64,000 nt of DNA from Duganella sp. 1411. GTDB taxonomy: Bacteria > Pseudomonadota > Gammaproteobacteria > Burkholderiales > Burkholderiaceae_D. The notes under the pieces are model-generated. The model made no database searches, had not been told where the DNA came from, and was given only the letters and a program-made list of their open reading frames with translations. Made by a program: the position numbers and the translations under genes. The stretch spans positions 124,001 to 188,000 of the forward strand of contig NZ_JAFICD010000004.1 in assembly GCF_017833525.1 (NCBI RefSeq), read 5' to 3'. Shown in pieces: positions 8,495 through 16,177 of this stretch (position 1 is the stretch's first letter; the number at the start of each line of letters is the position of its first letter).

Positions 8495-8546
8495 GATCGA
8501 GCGTCCCTATCATGGTTCTTGTCATCCACCACGAAAGGAAATGATC

Positions 8547-8912
8547 ATGAACATCGCAATCCAATCGAACGGCCTGGTCCTCACCGAAAGCCTGCGCGCC
8601 TACGCCTATCGCCGCCTGCACACCTCGCTCGGCTGGGCGATGACGCGCCGGCTGGCGGTATGGCTGTCGGACATCAACGGCCCACGCGGCGGCCGCGACA
8701 AGCGCTGCAAGATCCAGATCAGCCTGGACCACGGCAAGACCGTCGTGATCGAGGACACCGAGGAGGACATGTACGCGGCCATCGACCGCGCCGCCGAACG
8801 CGCCGACCGCGCGCTGGCACGGCGCCTGGCCCGCGGCCGCGCCTTCAGCCACGACAAGGCGACCACCCTGGCGCCGGCGGACCAAGGGTCCGACGGCAAC
8901 GACGAGCGTTGA
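8547..8912 (+). CDS. HPF/RaiA-family ribosome-associated protein
   Basis: A 121-residue protein of the ribosome hibernation factor/RaiA family (sigma-54 modulation protein fold): IQSNGLVLTESLRAYAYRRL at the N-terminus, then a KIQISLDHGKTVVIEDTEEDMYAAIDRAAERADRAL-type pattern. These proteins bind the 30S subunit and stall ribosomes under stress. The extra arginine-rich C-terminus is not typical of short HPF. Two ATGs are in frame (8541, 8547). The second is chosen because AAGGA ends 7 nt before it but only 1 nt before the first. It begins a probable operon with terC and a terB-like gene. Confidence 0.85.
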   Translation: MNIAIQSNGLVLTESLRAYAYRRLHTSLGWAMTRRLAVWLSDINGPRGGRDKRCKIQISLDHGKTVVIEDTEEDMYAAIDRAAERADRALARRLARGRAFSHDKATTLAPADQGSDGNDER

Positions 8913-8946
8913 CACGCGCTAACCACCTGATGCGGGAGAGCAGCAT

Positions 8947-9903
8947 ATGAATGGAATCGAGAACATCGCCACCGCCCCCATGTGGGCCGGCTTCGTCGCC
9001 TTTGTGCTGGTGATGCTGGCGGTCGACCTGTGGGTCTTCGGCGGCAACAAGGCGCACAAGGTCACGGCGCGCGAGGCGGCCGCGTGGTCGGTCGGCTGGT
9101 TCAGCCTGGCGCTGGCGTTTAACGGCGGCCTGTGGTGGTATTTGAACGGCACGGTCGGCGCCGAGATCGCCGAACAGAAATCGCTGGAGTTCCTGTCCGG
9201 CTATCTGATCGAAAAAGCGCTGTCGGTCGATAACATCTTCATCTTCCTGCTGATCTTCACCGCGTTCCAGGTAAAGCCGGAGTACCAGCGCCGCGTGCTG
9301 ATCTACGGTGTGCTGGGCGCGATCGTCATGCGGGCGATCATGATTTTGGCGGGCGCCTGGGTGGTGAGCGAATTCAGCTGGGTGCTGTACCTGTTCGGCG
9401 CGTTCCTGCTCTACACCGGCGTCAAGATGCTCAAGGCGGTCGACGACGAGCCGGACGTCAAGAACAACCCGGTGCTGCGCTTCGCACGGCGCCACCTGCC
9501 GGTGTCCGAGGGCGATCACGGCGAGAAGTTCGTCGTGTGGAAAGACGGCAAGCGCTACGTGACGCCGCTGCTGCTGGTGCTGATCCTGATCGAGGCGACC
9601 GACCTGGTGTTCGCGGTCGATTCGATCCCGGCCATCTTCGCCATCACGTCGGACCCGTTCATCGTGTTCACGTCGAACATGTTCGCGATCCTTGGCCTGC
9701 GCGCGCTGTACTTCCTGCTGGCCGACATCGCCGACCGTTTCCACCTGCTCAAGTATGGCCTGGCGTTGGTGCTGTGCTTCATCGGCCTGAAGATGCTATT
9801 GCTGCCGTGGATACACATCCCGGTCCACATCTCGCTGTCGGTGGTGGCGTTGTTGATCGCGGGTAGTGTCGTCGCCAGCTTGTACGTGACGCGTAAAAAG
9901 TAA
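8947..9903 (+). CDS. TerC/Alx-family membrane protein
   Basis: A 318-residue inner-membrane protein with about nine helices. The conserved acidic membrane motifs EKALSVDNIF and EATDLVFAVDSIPA mark the TerC/Alx family, linked to manganese export, pH response and tellurite resistance. The start MNGIENI follows GGGAGAGCAG. It lies 34 bp after the HPF-like gene and 29 bp before a TerB-like gene. Together with divergent nhaR this suggests a cation/pH-stress operon. No yybP-ykoY-type manganese riboswitch could fit in the short gap. Confidence 0.92.
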   Translation: MNGIENIATAPMWAGFVAFVLVMLAVDLWVFGGNKAHKVTAREAAAWSVGWFSLALAFNGGLWWYLNGTVGAEIAEQKSLEFLSGYLIEKALSVDNIFIFLLIFTAFQVKPEYQRRVLIYGVLGAIVMRAIMILAGAWVVSEFSWVLYLFGAFLLYTGVKMLKAVDDEPDVKNNPVLRFARRHLPVSEGDHGEKFVVWKDGKRYVTPLLLVLILIEATDLVFAVDSIPAIFAITSDPFIVFTSNMFAILGLRALYFLLADIADRFHLLKYGLALVLCFIGLKMLLLPWIHIPVHISLSVVALLIAGSVVASLYVTRKK

Positions 9904-9932
9904 ATCAATCCAATTTTTGAAGGAGTAACGCA

Positions 9933-10355
9933 ATGAGAAATTATGAACCCGATAGCGCCAGCGCCGCCGGCCGTCTCGTGGCCCTGTGCATGGTGGTCGA
10001 TGGCAATATGGCGCCGTCCGAACTGCAGACACTGCAACGTTCGCGGCTGCTCGAATACATCGACATCGATATCGACACCTTCCACGACCTGCTCGACGAG
10101 CTGTGCCAGGACATGCTGAGCACCGCCGTCAAGCACGAGCACGTGGTGCTGGACGAGGCCACCATCGACGCGCTGCTCGGCGAGATCCGCGACCCGGCGC
10201 TGCGCCGCCAGCTGCTGCGGGCGATGTGGAATATCGCCGACGCCGACGGCGTGCTGGCCGACGCCGAGGCCAAGCTGCTGGCGCGCGCCTGCGTGGTGTG
10301 GTCGGCGGAGTCGCACTTCGTCAAGGAGGAAGCGCGGCAGCTGGCCGCCCGCTGA
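9933..10355 (+). CDS. TerB-like tellurite-resistance domain protein
   Basis: A 140-residue all-alpha cytoplasmic protein. The C-terminal half contains a TerB-like signature, MWNIADADGVLADAEAKLL, in which paired acidic residues bind metal. TerB is thought to link TerC membrane complexes to cytoplasmic partners, and this gene directly follows a TerC gene. A GGAG ribosome site precedes ATG 9933. Lengths and motifs look intact. Confidence 0.82.
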   Translation: MRNYEPDSASAAGRLVALCMVVDGNMAPSELQTLQRSRLLEYIDIDIDTFHDLLDELCQDMLSTAVKHEHVVLDEATIDALLGEIRDPALRRQLLRAMWNIADADGVLADAEAKLLARACVVWSAESHFVKEEARQLAAR

Positions 10356-10361
10356 CCGGGG

Positions 10362-10396
10362 CGCGCCCACCCCGCCGCCATGGCGGCGGTGGGCGC
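10362..10396. terminator. GC-rich hairpin after the terB-like gene
   Basis: A long stem (CGCGCCCACC and CGCCGCC paired with GGCGGCG and TGGGCGCG) starts a few bases after the stop. It lacks a T-run, so it is a structural boundary between the Ter operon and the DJ-1/PfpI gene rather than a textbook terminator. Confidence 0.45.
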
Positions 10397-10475
10397 GGTC
10401 CGACCGTGTGACGCACTCTTTGCATGTGGCGTATGCTGTGGCGACAAGTCGGACTTCACCCACACAAGGACCCAC

Positions 10476-11153
10476 ATGAACATACTGATGGTATTGACCT
10501 CGCACGACCAACTGAGCGACACCGGCAAAAAAACCGGCTTCTGGCTGGAGGAATTCGCCGCGCCCTACTACACGCTGAAGGAAGCAGGCGCCAGGCTGAC
10601 GGTGGTGTCGCCCAAGGGCGGCCAGCCGCCGCTCGACCCCAAGAGCGACGAGCCGGACGCGCAGACGGCGGCCACCAAGCGCTTCAAGGCCGACCCGGAG
10701 GCGCAAGCGGCGCTGGCCCACACCGGTAAGCTGGCCGATGTGTCGGCCGCCGATTTCGACGCCGTGTTCTATCCGGGCGGGCACGGCCCGCTGTGGGATC
10801 TGGCCGAGGACCGCGCCTCGATCGCGCTGATCGAAGCGATGATCGCCGCCGGCAAGCCGGTCGCCGCCGTCTGCCACGCGCCGGGCGTGCTGCGCCACGT
10901 GAACGGCCCGGACGGCAAGCCGCTGGTCAACAGCAAGAAGGTGACGGGCTTTACCAACACCGAGGAGGAAGCGGTCGGGTTGACCAAGGTCGTGCCGTTC
11001 CTGGTGGAGGATATGCTCAAGGAAAAAGGCGGCATGTACTCCAAGCTGGGCGATTGGCAGCCGTACGCGATCACCGACGGGCTGCTGGTCACCGGGCAGA
11101 ATCCGGCATCGTCGGAGGTGGCGGCGGAGCAGTTGCTCAAGCTGTTGAAGTAA
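10476..11153 (+). CDS. DJ-1/PfpI-family protein (type 1 glutamine amidotransferase domain)
   Basis: A 225-residue protein of the DJ-1/PfpI superfamily, Hsp31/glyoxalase III branch. The nucleophile elbow AAVCHAPG gives Cys133-His134; FWLEE (E25/E26) supplies the conserved acid and FYPGGHG the oxyanion region. Members act as glyoxalases, deglycases or chaperones against carbonyl stress. Length and motifs match the family and the protein should be cytoplasmic. An upstream frame extension to 10380 is rejected because it overlaps a hairpin and lacks family residues. Confidence 0.88.
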   Translation: MNILMVLTSHDQLSDTGKKTGFWLEEFAAPYYTLKEAGARLTVVSPKGGQPPLDPKSDEPDAQTAATKRFKADPEAQAALAHTGKLADVSAADFDAVFYPGGHGPLWDLAEDRASIALIEAMIAAGKPVAAVCHAPGVLRHVNGPDGKPLVNSKKVTGFTNTEEEAVGLTKVVPFLVEDMLKEKGGMYSKLGDWQPYAITDGLLVTGQNPASSEVAAEQLLKLLK

Positions 11154-11181
11154 TTACGTGGGGCGGTGGCGGCTCGCCGAT

Positions 11182-11312
11182 GGCGGATTACGGCGTTCCG
11201 CCTAATCCGCCCTACGTATCCCCGGTGGTCCGTTTGCGCTGCGTTTCTTTGGACACGCAATAAAAACACCTTGGAAACACGTAGGGCGGATTAGCGTAGC
11301 GTAATCCGCCAG
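11182..11312. repeat. Palindromic repeat locus 1 (B unit then A unit)
   Basis: Unit B (11182-11217) reads GGCGGATTACGGCGTTCCGC then CTAATCCGCCCTACG. Unit A (about 11278-11310) starts CACGTAGGGCGGATTAGCG and ends TAATCCGCC. Each unit is itself an inverted repeat. Here they are in B-A order with 60 bp between, the reverse of loci 2 and 5. It fills the gap between the convergent DJ-1/PfpI and anti-sigma genes; nothing else is seen in 11154-11382. Confidence 0.85.
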
Positions 11313-11382
11313 GCGCCGCCAACGGCTCCCGCCACCTGCGTTGCCCTCCAAGCGCAATCAACGCCGCTCAATCAAAACCACA

Positions 11383-12156
11383 TCACCGCCGCCACCCGCG
11401 CTGCCTGGCGGCCTGCTCCCCCTGCGCATCGAGCGTCGCGCCCGCAATCCGGGCATCGATCGCCTCCAGCACCGCCGTCGGCATCGCGCTGCCGGCCTGC
11501 CGGTAATCGCCCGCAGCCCCCTTGTCCGCCTCCGTCATCACCACCACGCGCCACTGATCGCCACCGCGACAGGCCAGACCAGCCGTCCGCCCCATCGTAA
11601 AGCTACGGCACAACGCGCCATCCTTGGCCGCGAAGCTGACGCCGATATCGACCGCGCCACCACGATCGCCGGCCAACTGCCGCGACAACGCATCGGCCAG
11701 CGGCCCTTGCGCCACCAGCGCGCCATTGGCGCCCGCTTCGACGACGGCATCCCCCGCCCGTCCAGCGCCGCCCAGCACCACGCTCCCCACCAGCACGCCC
11801 ACCGCCAGCGACGCGGCCACACCGCCCCACTCCAGCCACGACCAGCGCCTGCGCACCGTATGCTCGACAGCCGACGCCGGCGCCACCGCGTGATGCGCGC
11901 CGCCGGCGCGCGCCGCGCGCACCGCGCCCAGGTCGGCCACCTTGCCCGGCAACGCCGCCGCCATCAGCCGCGGCGGCACCGGCTCGTCGACCACGTCCGC
12001 GAACGCCGCGAACACGTCGGCCCGCAGCGCCTGGTGTTGCGCCACCCTGGCGGCGACGGCCGGATCGCTGCGCACCGCGCGTTCGACCTCGCTGAACGCC
12101 GGCTCGGCCAGTTCGCCGTCGGCGTAGGCCATCAAGGTTTCGTCGGAAAAGCTCAT
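11383..12156 (-). CDS. Anti-sigma factor, membrane-anchored
   Basis: A 257-residue regulator of the partner ECF sigma factor. The N-terminal cytoplasmic part (MSFSDETLMAYADGELAE) matches anti-sigma domains, but no HxxxCxxC zinc motif is present. A membrane helix lies at about 116-138 (GVAASLAVGVLVGSVVLGG) and the C-terminal about 120 residues would be periplasmic, with a Cys pair near ALCRSF and LACRGG. The start overlaps the sigma stop by 4 nt, so the two are translationally coupled. The protein is read from ATG 12156; the longer frame upstream is antisense-like shadow. Confidence 0.85.
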   Translation of the reverse strand: MSFSDETLMAYADGELAEPAFSEVERAVRSDPAVAARVAQHQALRADVFAAFADVVDEPVPPRLMAAALPGKVADLGAVRAARAGGAHHAVAPASAVEHTVRRRWSWLEWGGVAASLAVGVLVGSVVLGGAGRAGDAVVEAGANGALVAQGPLADALSRQLAGDRGGAVDIGVSFAAKDGALCRSFTMGRTAGLACRGGDQWRVVVMTEADKGAAGDYRQAGSAMPTAVLEAIDARIAGATLDAQGEQAARQRGWRR

Positions 12157-12656
12157 GTCGCGGTCCTCTTTTGATCGGATAATATTTCCTGCAACGCGGC
12201 GCGGGCGCGCACCAGGCGGCTGGTCAGGGTGCCGATCGGAATCTCCAGCACCTCCGACGCCTCCTTGTACGGCATGCCGTCGACCAGCACCAGCGCCACC
12301 ACCATGCGGTGCTCCTCGGACAGCATGCCGATCGCCTTCTCGATGGCCATGCGCTGCTGCTGCGCCTCGGCCGCCTGGTCGCCGACGTGCTCGCCCGCCT
12401 CCTCCGGCGCGAACAGGTTGTCGCGCCGGATGCGCGAGCGCACCTCGTCGATCCACGCGTTTTTCATGATCCTGAAAATCCAGCTGTCCAGGCGCGTGTC
12501 CGGTTCCCACTGGGCGCTGCGGCCCAACGCCCGCTCGACGGCGATCTGCACCAGGTCGTCCGCGTCCTCGCGGTTGTAGACGATGGTGCGGGCGAACCGC
12601 CGCAAGCGCGGCAGCAAGGCGGCGATATCGTTGTTGATCGTGGCGTTAGTGGTCAT
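12153..12656 (-). CDS. ECF RNA polymerase sigma factor
   Basis: A 167-residue sigma-70-family ECF factor. Region 2 (about 15-80) includes AEDLV-like DADDLVQIAVERAL and WIFRIMKNAWID. Region 4 (about 105-160) includes MLSEEHRMVVALVLVDGMPY and a helix-turn-helix ending GTLTSRLVRARAAL. It is co-transcribed with its membrane anti-sigma factor and divergent from an exported subtilisin-like protease, which may belong to the regulon (inference). No autoregulatory promoter could be assigned with confidence in the 94-bp gap. Confidence 0.92.
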   Translation of the reverse strand: MTTNATINNDIAALLPRLRRFARTIVYNREDADDLVQIAVERALGRSAQWEPDTRLDSWIFRIMKNAWIDEVRSRIRRDNLFAPEEAGEHVGDQAAEAQQQRMAIEKAIGMLSEEHRMVVALVLVDGMPYKEASEVLEIPIGTLTSRLVRARAALQEILSDQKRTAT

Positions 12657-12750
12657 GGATACCAGGTAAACGCCGGAGCGCTGGATTTTAATCCCTGCCC
12701 CGTTCGTTTATTCATCAGAAGCCCAATCCTTATACTATCATCCGTCCATC

Positions 12751-14073
12751 ATGCTAAACAGACCGATACGATTGCTTGTCGCCGTGGGATGCGCGCTTGC
12801 CGCCGGCGCCGCCGACGCGCAACTGCGCCTGCCGCAGGTGCAACTGCCCCAATTGCAGCAAATCCCGCTGCAGGACGCCCTGAACGGCAATACGCTGCGC
12901 GAGCCGGGACGGCGCCTGCTCGAGCGCGCCGACAGCGTCGACCTGCGGGCGCTGCGCCTGAACCAGATCGGCGACCTGCTCAAGCGGCACCGCGACGCGC
13001 TGGAGGCCGATCCGCGCGGCGAGCCCGTGGTGCGCCACGAGCTCCTGGCCTGGTCGCCCGGCGCGGCCGGCCTCGCGGCGGCGCGGTCGGCCGGCCTGAC
13101 GGTCGTTGGCGACGGCGGCGACGACGGCGTGACCGTGCTGCGCGTGCCCGACGGCGCCGACACGGCCGCCATGCTCGAGCGCCTGCGCGCGGCCGATCCC
13201 GACGGCGTCTATGACTTCAACCACATTTATACAGGCAGCGCCAGCGCGCCCGAATATCCAACACCGGCCGGGCAATCCGGCGGACGCGGCGCGGCGCCGG
13301 CCGGGCGGCCGGGCGCGACCCGGATCGGCCTGGTCGACGGCGGCCCCGCGCGCGATCACGAGGTGTTCCGCGACGCCGCCATCGTCGCCTGGGGCTGCGA
13401 CGGCGCCAGCCACCCGAACCCGCACGGCACGGCCGTGGCCGCGCTGATGGTGGGCCGCTCGCCGCGCTTCCAGGGCGTGGCGCCGGACGCCACGCTGTAC
13501 GCGGCCGACATTTACTGCGACAGCCCCACCGGCGGCTCGGCGTCGCGCATCGCCGGCGCGCTGGGCTGGCTGGCCGGGGAGCGCGTCGCGGTGGTCAATA
13601 TCAGCCTGGTCGGCCCGCCCAACCAAATCCTCGAACAAGTGGTCAAGCGCATGGTGCAGCGCGGCCATCTGCTGGTGGCGGCGGTCGGCAACGACGGCCC
13701 GGCCGCGCCGCCGCTGTACCCGGCCAGCTACCCGGGCGTGGTCGGCGTCAGCGGCGTCGACGCCAAGGGCCGGCCGCTGCCCGAAGCGGCGCGCGGGCCG
13801 CAGGTGATGTTCGCCGCGCCGGGCAGCCAAATGGCCAGCGCCGCCGTCGGCGCGCCGCCCTACCGTACCGTGCGCGGCACGTCGTTCGCGTCGCCGATCG
13901 TCGCGGCGCTGCTGGCCGGCGCGCTGGACCGGCCGGACCCGGAAGCGGCCAGGCGGGCGATCGCCACGGTGGCCAAGGGCGCGTCCGGCGTTGCCGCCGG
14001 CACCGTCAGCAACGAGACCGGATACGGCGTGCTCGGCGCGGCGTTCCGCGTCGATCCGTCGGCGTTCCGATAA
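12751..14073 (+). CDS. Exported S8 (subtilisin-like) serine peptidase
   Basis: A 440-residue protease. A signal peptide (1-23) is followed by a leader-like region (about 24-185) and the catalytic domain (about 188-430). The triad is visible as D196 (IGLVDGG), H225 (HPNPHGTAVAAL) and S378 (GTSFASPIVAALLAG), with the oxyanion Asn314 in AAVGNDG. The first motif deviates from the usual DTG (here DGG) and the domain is compact. It is divergent from the ECF sigma/anti-sigma operon and followed by a small exported protein, so it may be a cell-envelope stress protease. Confidence 0.88.
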   Translation: MLNRPIRLLVAVGCALAAGAADAQLRLPQVQLPQLQQIPLQDALNGNTLREPGRRLLERADSVDLRALRLNQIGDLLKRHRDALEADPRGEPVVRHELLAWSPGAAGLAAARSAGLTVVGDGGDDGVTVLRVPDGADTAAMLERLRAADPDGVYDFNHIYTGSASAPEYPTPAGQSGGRGAAPAGRPGATRIGLVDGGPARDHEVFRDAAIVAWGCDGASHPNPHGTAVAALMVGRSPRFQGVAPDATLYAADIYCDSPTGGSASRIAGALGWLAGERVAVVNISLVGPPNQILEQVVKRMVQRGHLLVAAVGNDGPAAPPLYPASYPGVVGVSGVDAKGRPLPEAARGPQVMFAAPGSQMASAAVGAPPYRTVRGTSFASPIVAALLAGALDRPDPEAARRAIATVAKGASGVAAGTVSNETGYGVLGAAFRVDPSAFR

Positions 14074-14174
14074 TTTTTAAAAATATTTTCATCGCGATGG
14101 ATTAAACGGCCGAGCCCGGACGTTTTCCTTATGAAAGCTGCGGATAGTCCGTGGCGCCAACAAGGAGAATCGTC

Positions 14175-14753
14175 ATGAAAAACGTCACCATCGCAAAACA
14201 ACTGATCATCGCCCTGTCCATCGGGGTCGCCTGCTCGGCGCACGCGCAACTGCTCGGTCGCGGCGGCGTCGGCGGCATGGTCGGCGGCGCCGGCAGCATC
14301 GGCGGGCAAATGAGCGGCATGGGTTCCTTCACGCGCTCGGCCGCCGGCACGATCAATGCCGATCAGATGCGGCAGACGCGCGATGCCGCCGGTAGCGGCA
14401 GCAGCAGCGGCAATAGCGCCAAGCCTGTCAACAGCGCCAACGCCAGCAACGTGGCAAGCCAGGGCGGCGGCAAAGCCAGCGGCGGCGCGCAAGGCGCGAT
14501 CGGTGCCGACAGCGGCGGCGGCATGATCGCCAGCAGCGCGGTACAAGGCGCACGCGGCGCGGCAAGCCCGCTGCGCGACGCCGTCGCCACGCAGGCCGAC
14601 AATACCCGCGGCTACGCGCAATCGAGCGCGGCGAACGCTGCGGGCGCCGCCAACGCCAGCCGGCAGGCGGCGGACGGCGCCGGGGCGATGACGGTCAAGC
14701 CGTCGCTGAATGTCAGCGGCTCCGCGAGCGGCGACGCATCGTCGACGAACTAG
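14175..14753 (+). CDS. Exported Gly/Ala/Ser-rich hypothetical protein
   Basis: A 192-residue protein with a signal peptide (1-25, ending AHAQ) and a low-complexity mature part dominated by Gly, Ala and Ser with scattered Gln and Asn. It has no recognised domain or cysteine. An AAGGAG site precedes ATG 14175; the upstream GTG at 14151 is less likely. It follows the protease by 101 bp in the same direction. A surface or biofilm-matrix role is possible for such composition but unsupported. Confidence 0.7.
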   Translation: MKNVTIAKQLIIALSIGVACSAHAQLLGRGGVGGMVGGAGSIGGQMSGMGSFTRSAAGTINADQMRQTRDAAGSGSSSGNSAKPVNSANASNVASQGGGKASGGAQGAIGADSGGGMIASSAVQGARGAASPLRDAVATQADNTRGYAQSSAANAAGAANASRQAADGAGAMTVKPSLNVSGSASGDASSTN

Positions 14754-14768
14754 GCTCCGCCACGGATC

Positions 14769-14867
14769 CACGTAGGGCGGATTAGCGTAGCGTAATCCGC
14801 CATGCATGCGCCGTCGGCGGCTCAAAGATGGCGGATTACGGCGTTCCGCCTAATCCGCCCTACGTGT
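14769..14867. repeat. Palindromic repeat locus 2 (A-B, head to head)
   Basis: Unit A (14769-14801, starting CACGTAGGGCGGATTAGCG) and unit B (14830-14867, ending CTAATCCGCCCTACGTG) are joined by 28 bp containing ATGCATGC. The whole 99-bp block begins CACGTAGGGCGGATTA and ends in the complement, so it can fold as one long cruciform or hairpin. It lies between convergent genes and closely matches locus 3 read on the opposite strand. Confidence 0.88.
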
Positions 14868-14893
14868 CTCCAGATTATGGCGGGATTTTTCGG

Positions 14894-15907
14894 TCATGGC
14901 TTGCCCGCCTTCGCCAGCGAGGCGCGCACGGTCATCGTGACCGGATAGCGGCGCGTCACCGGACGCCGCAAGTCGTAGCAACCGTTCAACAACGCGTTCA
15001 GTCCGTTCTGCGTCATCTCGCGCCACGGCATGTGCACCGTCGTCAGACGCGGCGCCGAGAATTCGGCGCTCGGCGTGTCGTCATAACCGATCACCGACAG
15101 TTCGCTCGGCACATGTATCCCGGCCTCCTGGAAGTACGACAGCGCGCCGACCGCCATCTCGTCATTGGCGCAGAACAGCGCGCTGCAGCCGTAACCCGAC
15201 TCCACCAGTTCCCTGGCCGCCGACCACCCGCCGGCCGGCGAAAAATCGCGCTCGACCAGCCAGACCTGGCTGGTGTCGATGCCGCTGGCCGCCAGCTCGT
15301 GCATGAAACTGTCGATCCGCACCACGTTGTCCGGCAGGCTGGCCGGCCCGGAGACCACGGCGATCCGCCGATGGCCGTGATCGAGCAGCGCCCGCGCCGC
15401 CAGCCTGCCGCCCAGCTGATGATCGATGGTGAAACACTGGCCCGCCATGCTGTCGACATGGTGGTTCAGCAGCACCACCCGCTCCTGCTTGGCGCCCAGC
15501 GCGGCGATGTCCTCCTCCAGCAGCACATTGGTCATCAGGATCAGTCCGTCGCAGCCGCGCTCGATGAGGAACTCGATGCCCTCGATCGCCTGCTGGCGCG
15601 CGCCGCCCAGCCCGACGCCGAACGCCACCACCATGTGCAGGCCGGCCGTGCGCAGCTCGGTGTCGATGATTTGCAGGATGGGCGTGTAGAACGTACCGCT
15701 GAGCACGGGAATGTAGACGCCGATCATGCGGCTGCTGCCCGACAGCAGCGAACGCGCCGCGTGCGACGGCCTGAAGCCCAGCTCGTCGATCGCCGCGCGC
15801 ACCTTGGCCACGGTCGCCGGCGACACCGATCCCTTGCCGCTGACCACCCTGGACGCGGTTCCCAATCCCACGCCGGCGAGCCGGGCTACGTCTTTGATGG
15901 TGGCCAC
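14894..15907 (-). CDS. LacI-family transcriptional regulator of the TBDT/halogenase locus
   Basis: A 337-residue repressor. The N-terminal LacI helix-turn-helix (MATIKDVARLAGVGLGTASR) is followed by a hinge helix (PSHAARSL) and a periplasmic-binding-protein-like ligand domain (about 60-335) typical of sugar sensors. It is divergent from a large TBDT gene, with two GGAAAC-containing palindromes between them. Family knowledge: LacI regulators next to TBDTs in Xanthomonas and Caulobacter control carbohydrate-utilisation loci. The ligand here is unknown. Confidence 0.93.
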   Translation of the reverse strand: MATIKDVARLAGVGLGTASRVVSGKGSVSPATVAKVRAAIDELGFRPSHAARSLLSGSSRMIGVYIPVLSGTFYTPILQIIDTELRTAGLHMVVAFGVGLGGARQQAIEGIEFLIERGCDGLILMTNVLLEEDIAALGAKQERVVLLNHHVDSMAGQCFTIDHQLGGRLAARALLDHGHRRIAVVSGPASLPDNVVRIDSFMHELAASGIDTSQVWLVERDFSPAGGWSAARELVESGYGCSALFCANDEMAVGALSYFQEAGIHVPSELSVIGYDDTPSAEFSAPRLTTVHMPWREMTQNGLNALLNGCYDLRRPVTRRYPVTMTVRASLAKAGKP

Positions 15908-15972
15908 GGGCGCGTCACTTTTGCTTTTTTACGAAGGTCATGATGCGGATTCTCATCCCGAGTGTCTCATTT

Positions 15973-15986
15973 TGGAAACGTTCCCA
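15973..15986. promoter_or_regulatory. LacI operator candidate 1
   Basis: TGGAAACGTTCCCA is a near-perfect palindrome around the central ACGT, typical of LacI-family operators with a central CG. It lies 66 bp upstream of the lacI-like start, so it probably mediates autoregulation and may loop with the second site; the centres are 121 bp apart. Confidence 0.65.
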
Positions 15987-16050
15987 TATGGTGCACGCCT
16001 TGATTTCCCCTGTCAACGAAAACCTCGGCGCGTTTCCGGGCGATTGCAAA

Positions 16051-16080
16051 TTGACTTTAAAAAAAGAACGGTGCTATATT
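16051..16080 (+). promoter_or_regulatory. Sigma-70 promoter of the TBDT gene
   Basis: TTGACT (16051-16056) and TATATT (16075-16080) are separated by 18 bp in an A-rich stretch, the best promoter seen in this part of the window. Transcription would begin near 16087, just before operator candidate 2. Confidence 0.65.
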
Positions 16081-16093
16081 TGCCAACACCAAA

Positions 16094-16107
16094 TGGAAAC
16101 CTTTCCA
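16094..16107. promoter_or_regulatory. LacI operator candidate 2
   Basis: TGGAAACCTTTCCA is palindromic except for the two central bases and shares TGGAAAC with candidate 1. It covers about +8 to +21 of the predicted TBDT transcript, an effective repression position. Confidence 0.7.
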
Positions 16108-16177
16108 AGCATTGGCCGGAAGGGTTGCCAAGCGAGGCGGCGGCACCACAGCGGTTTATAAAAACACAGGAGACAAC

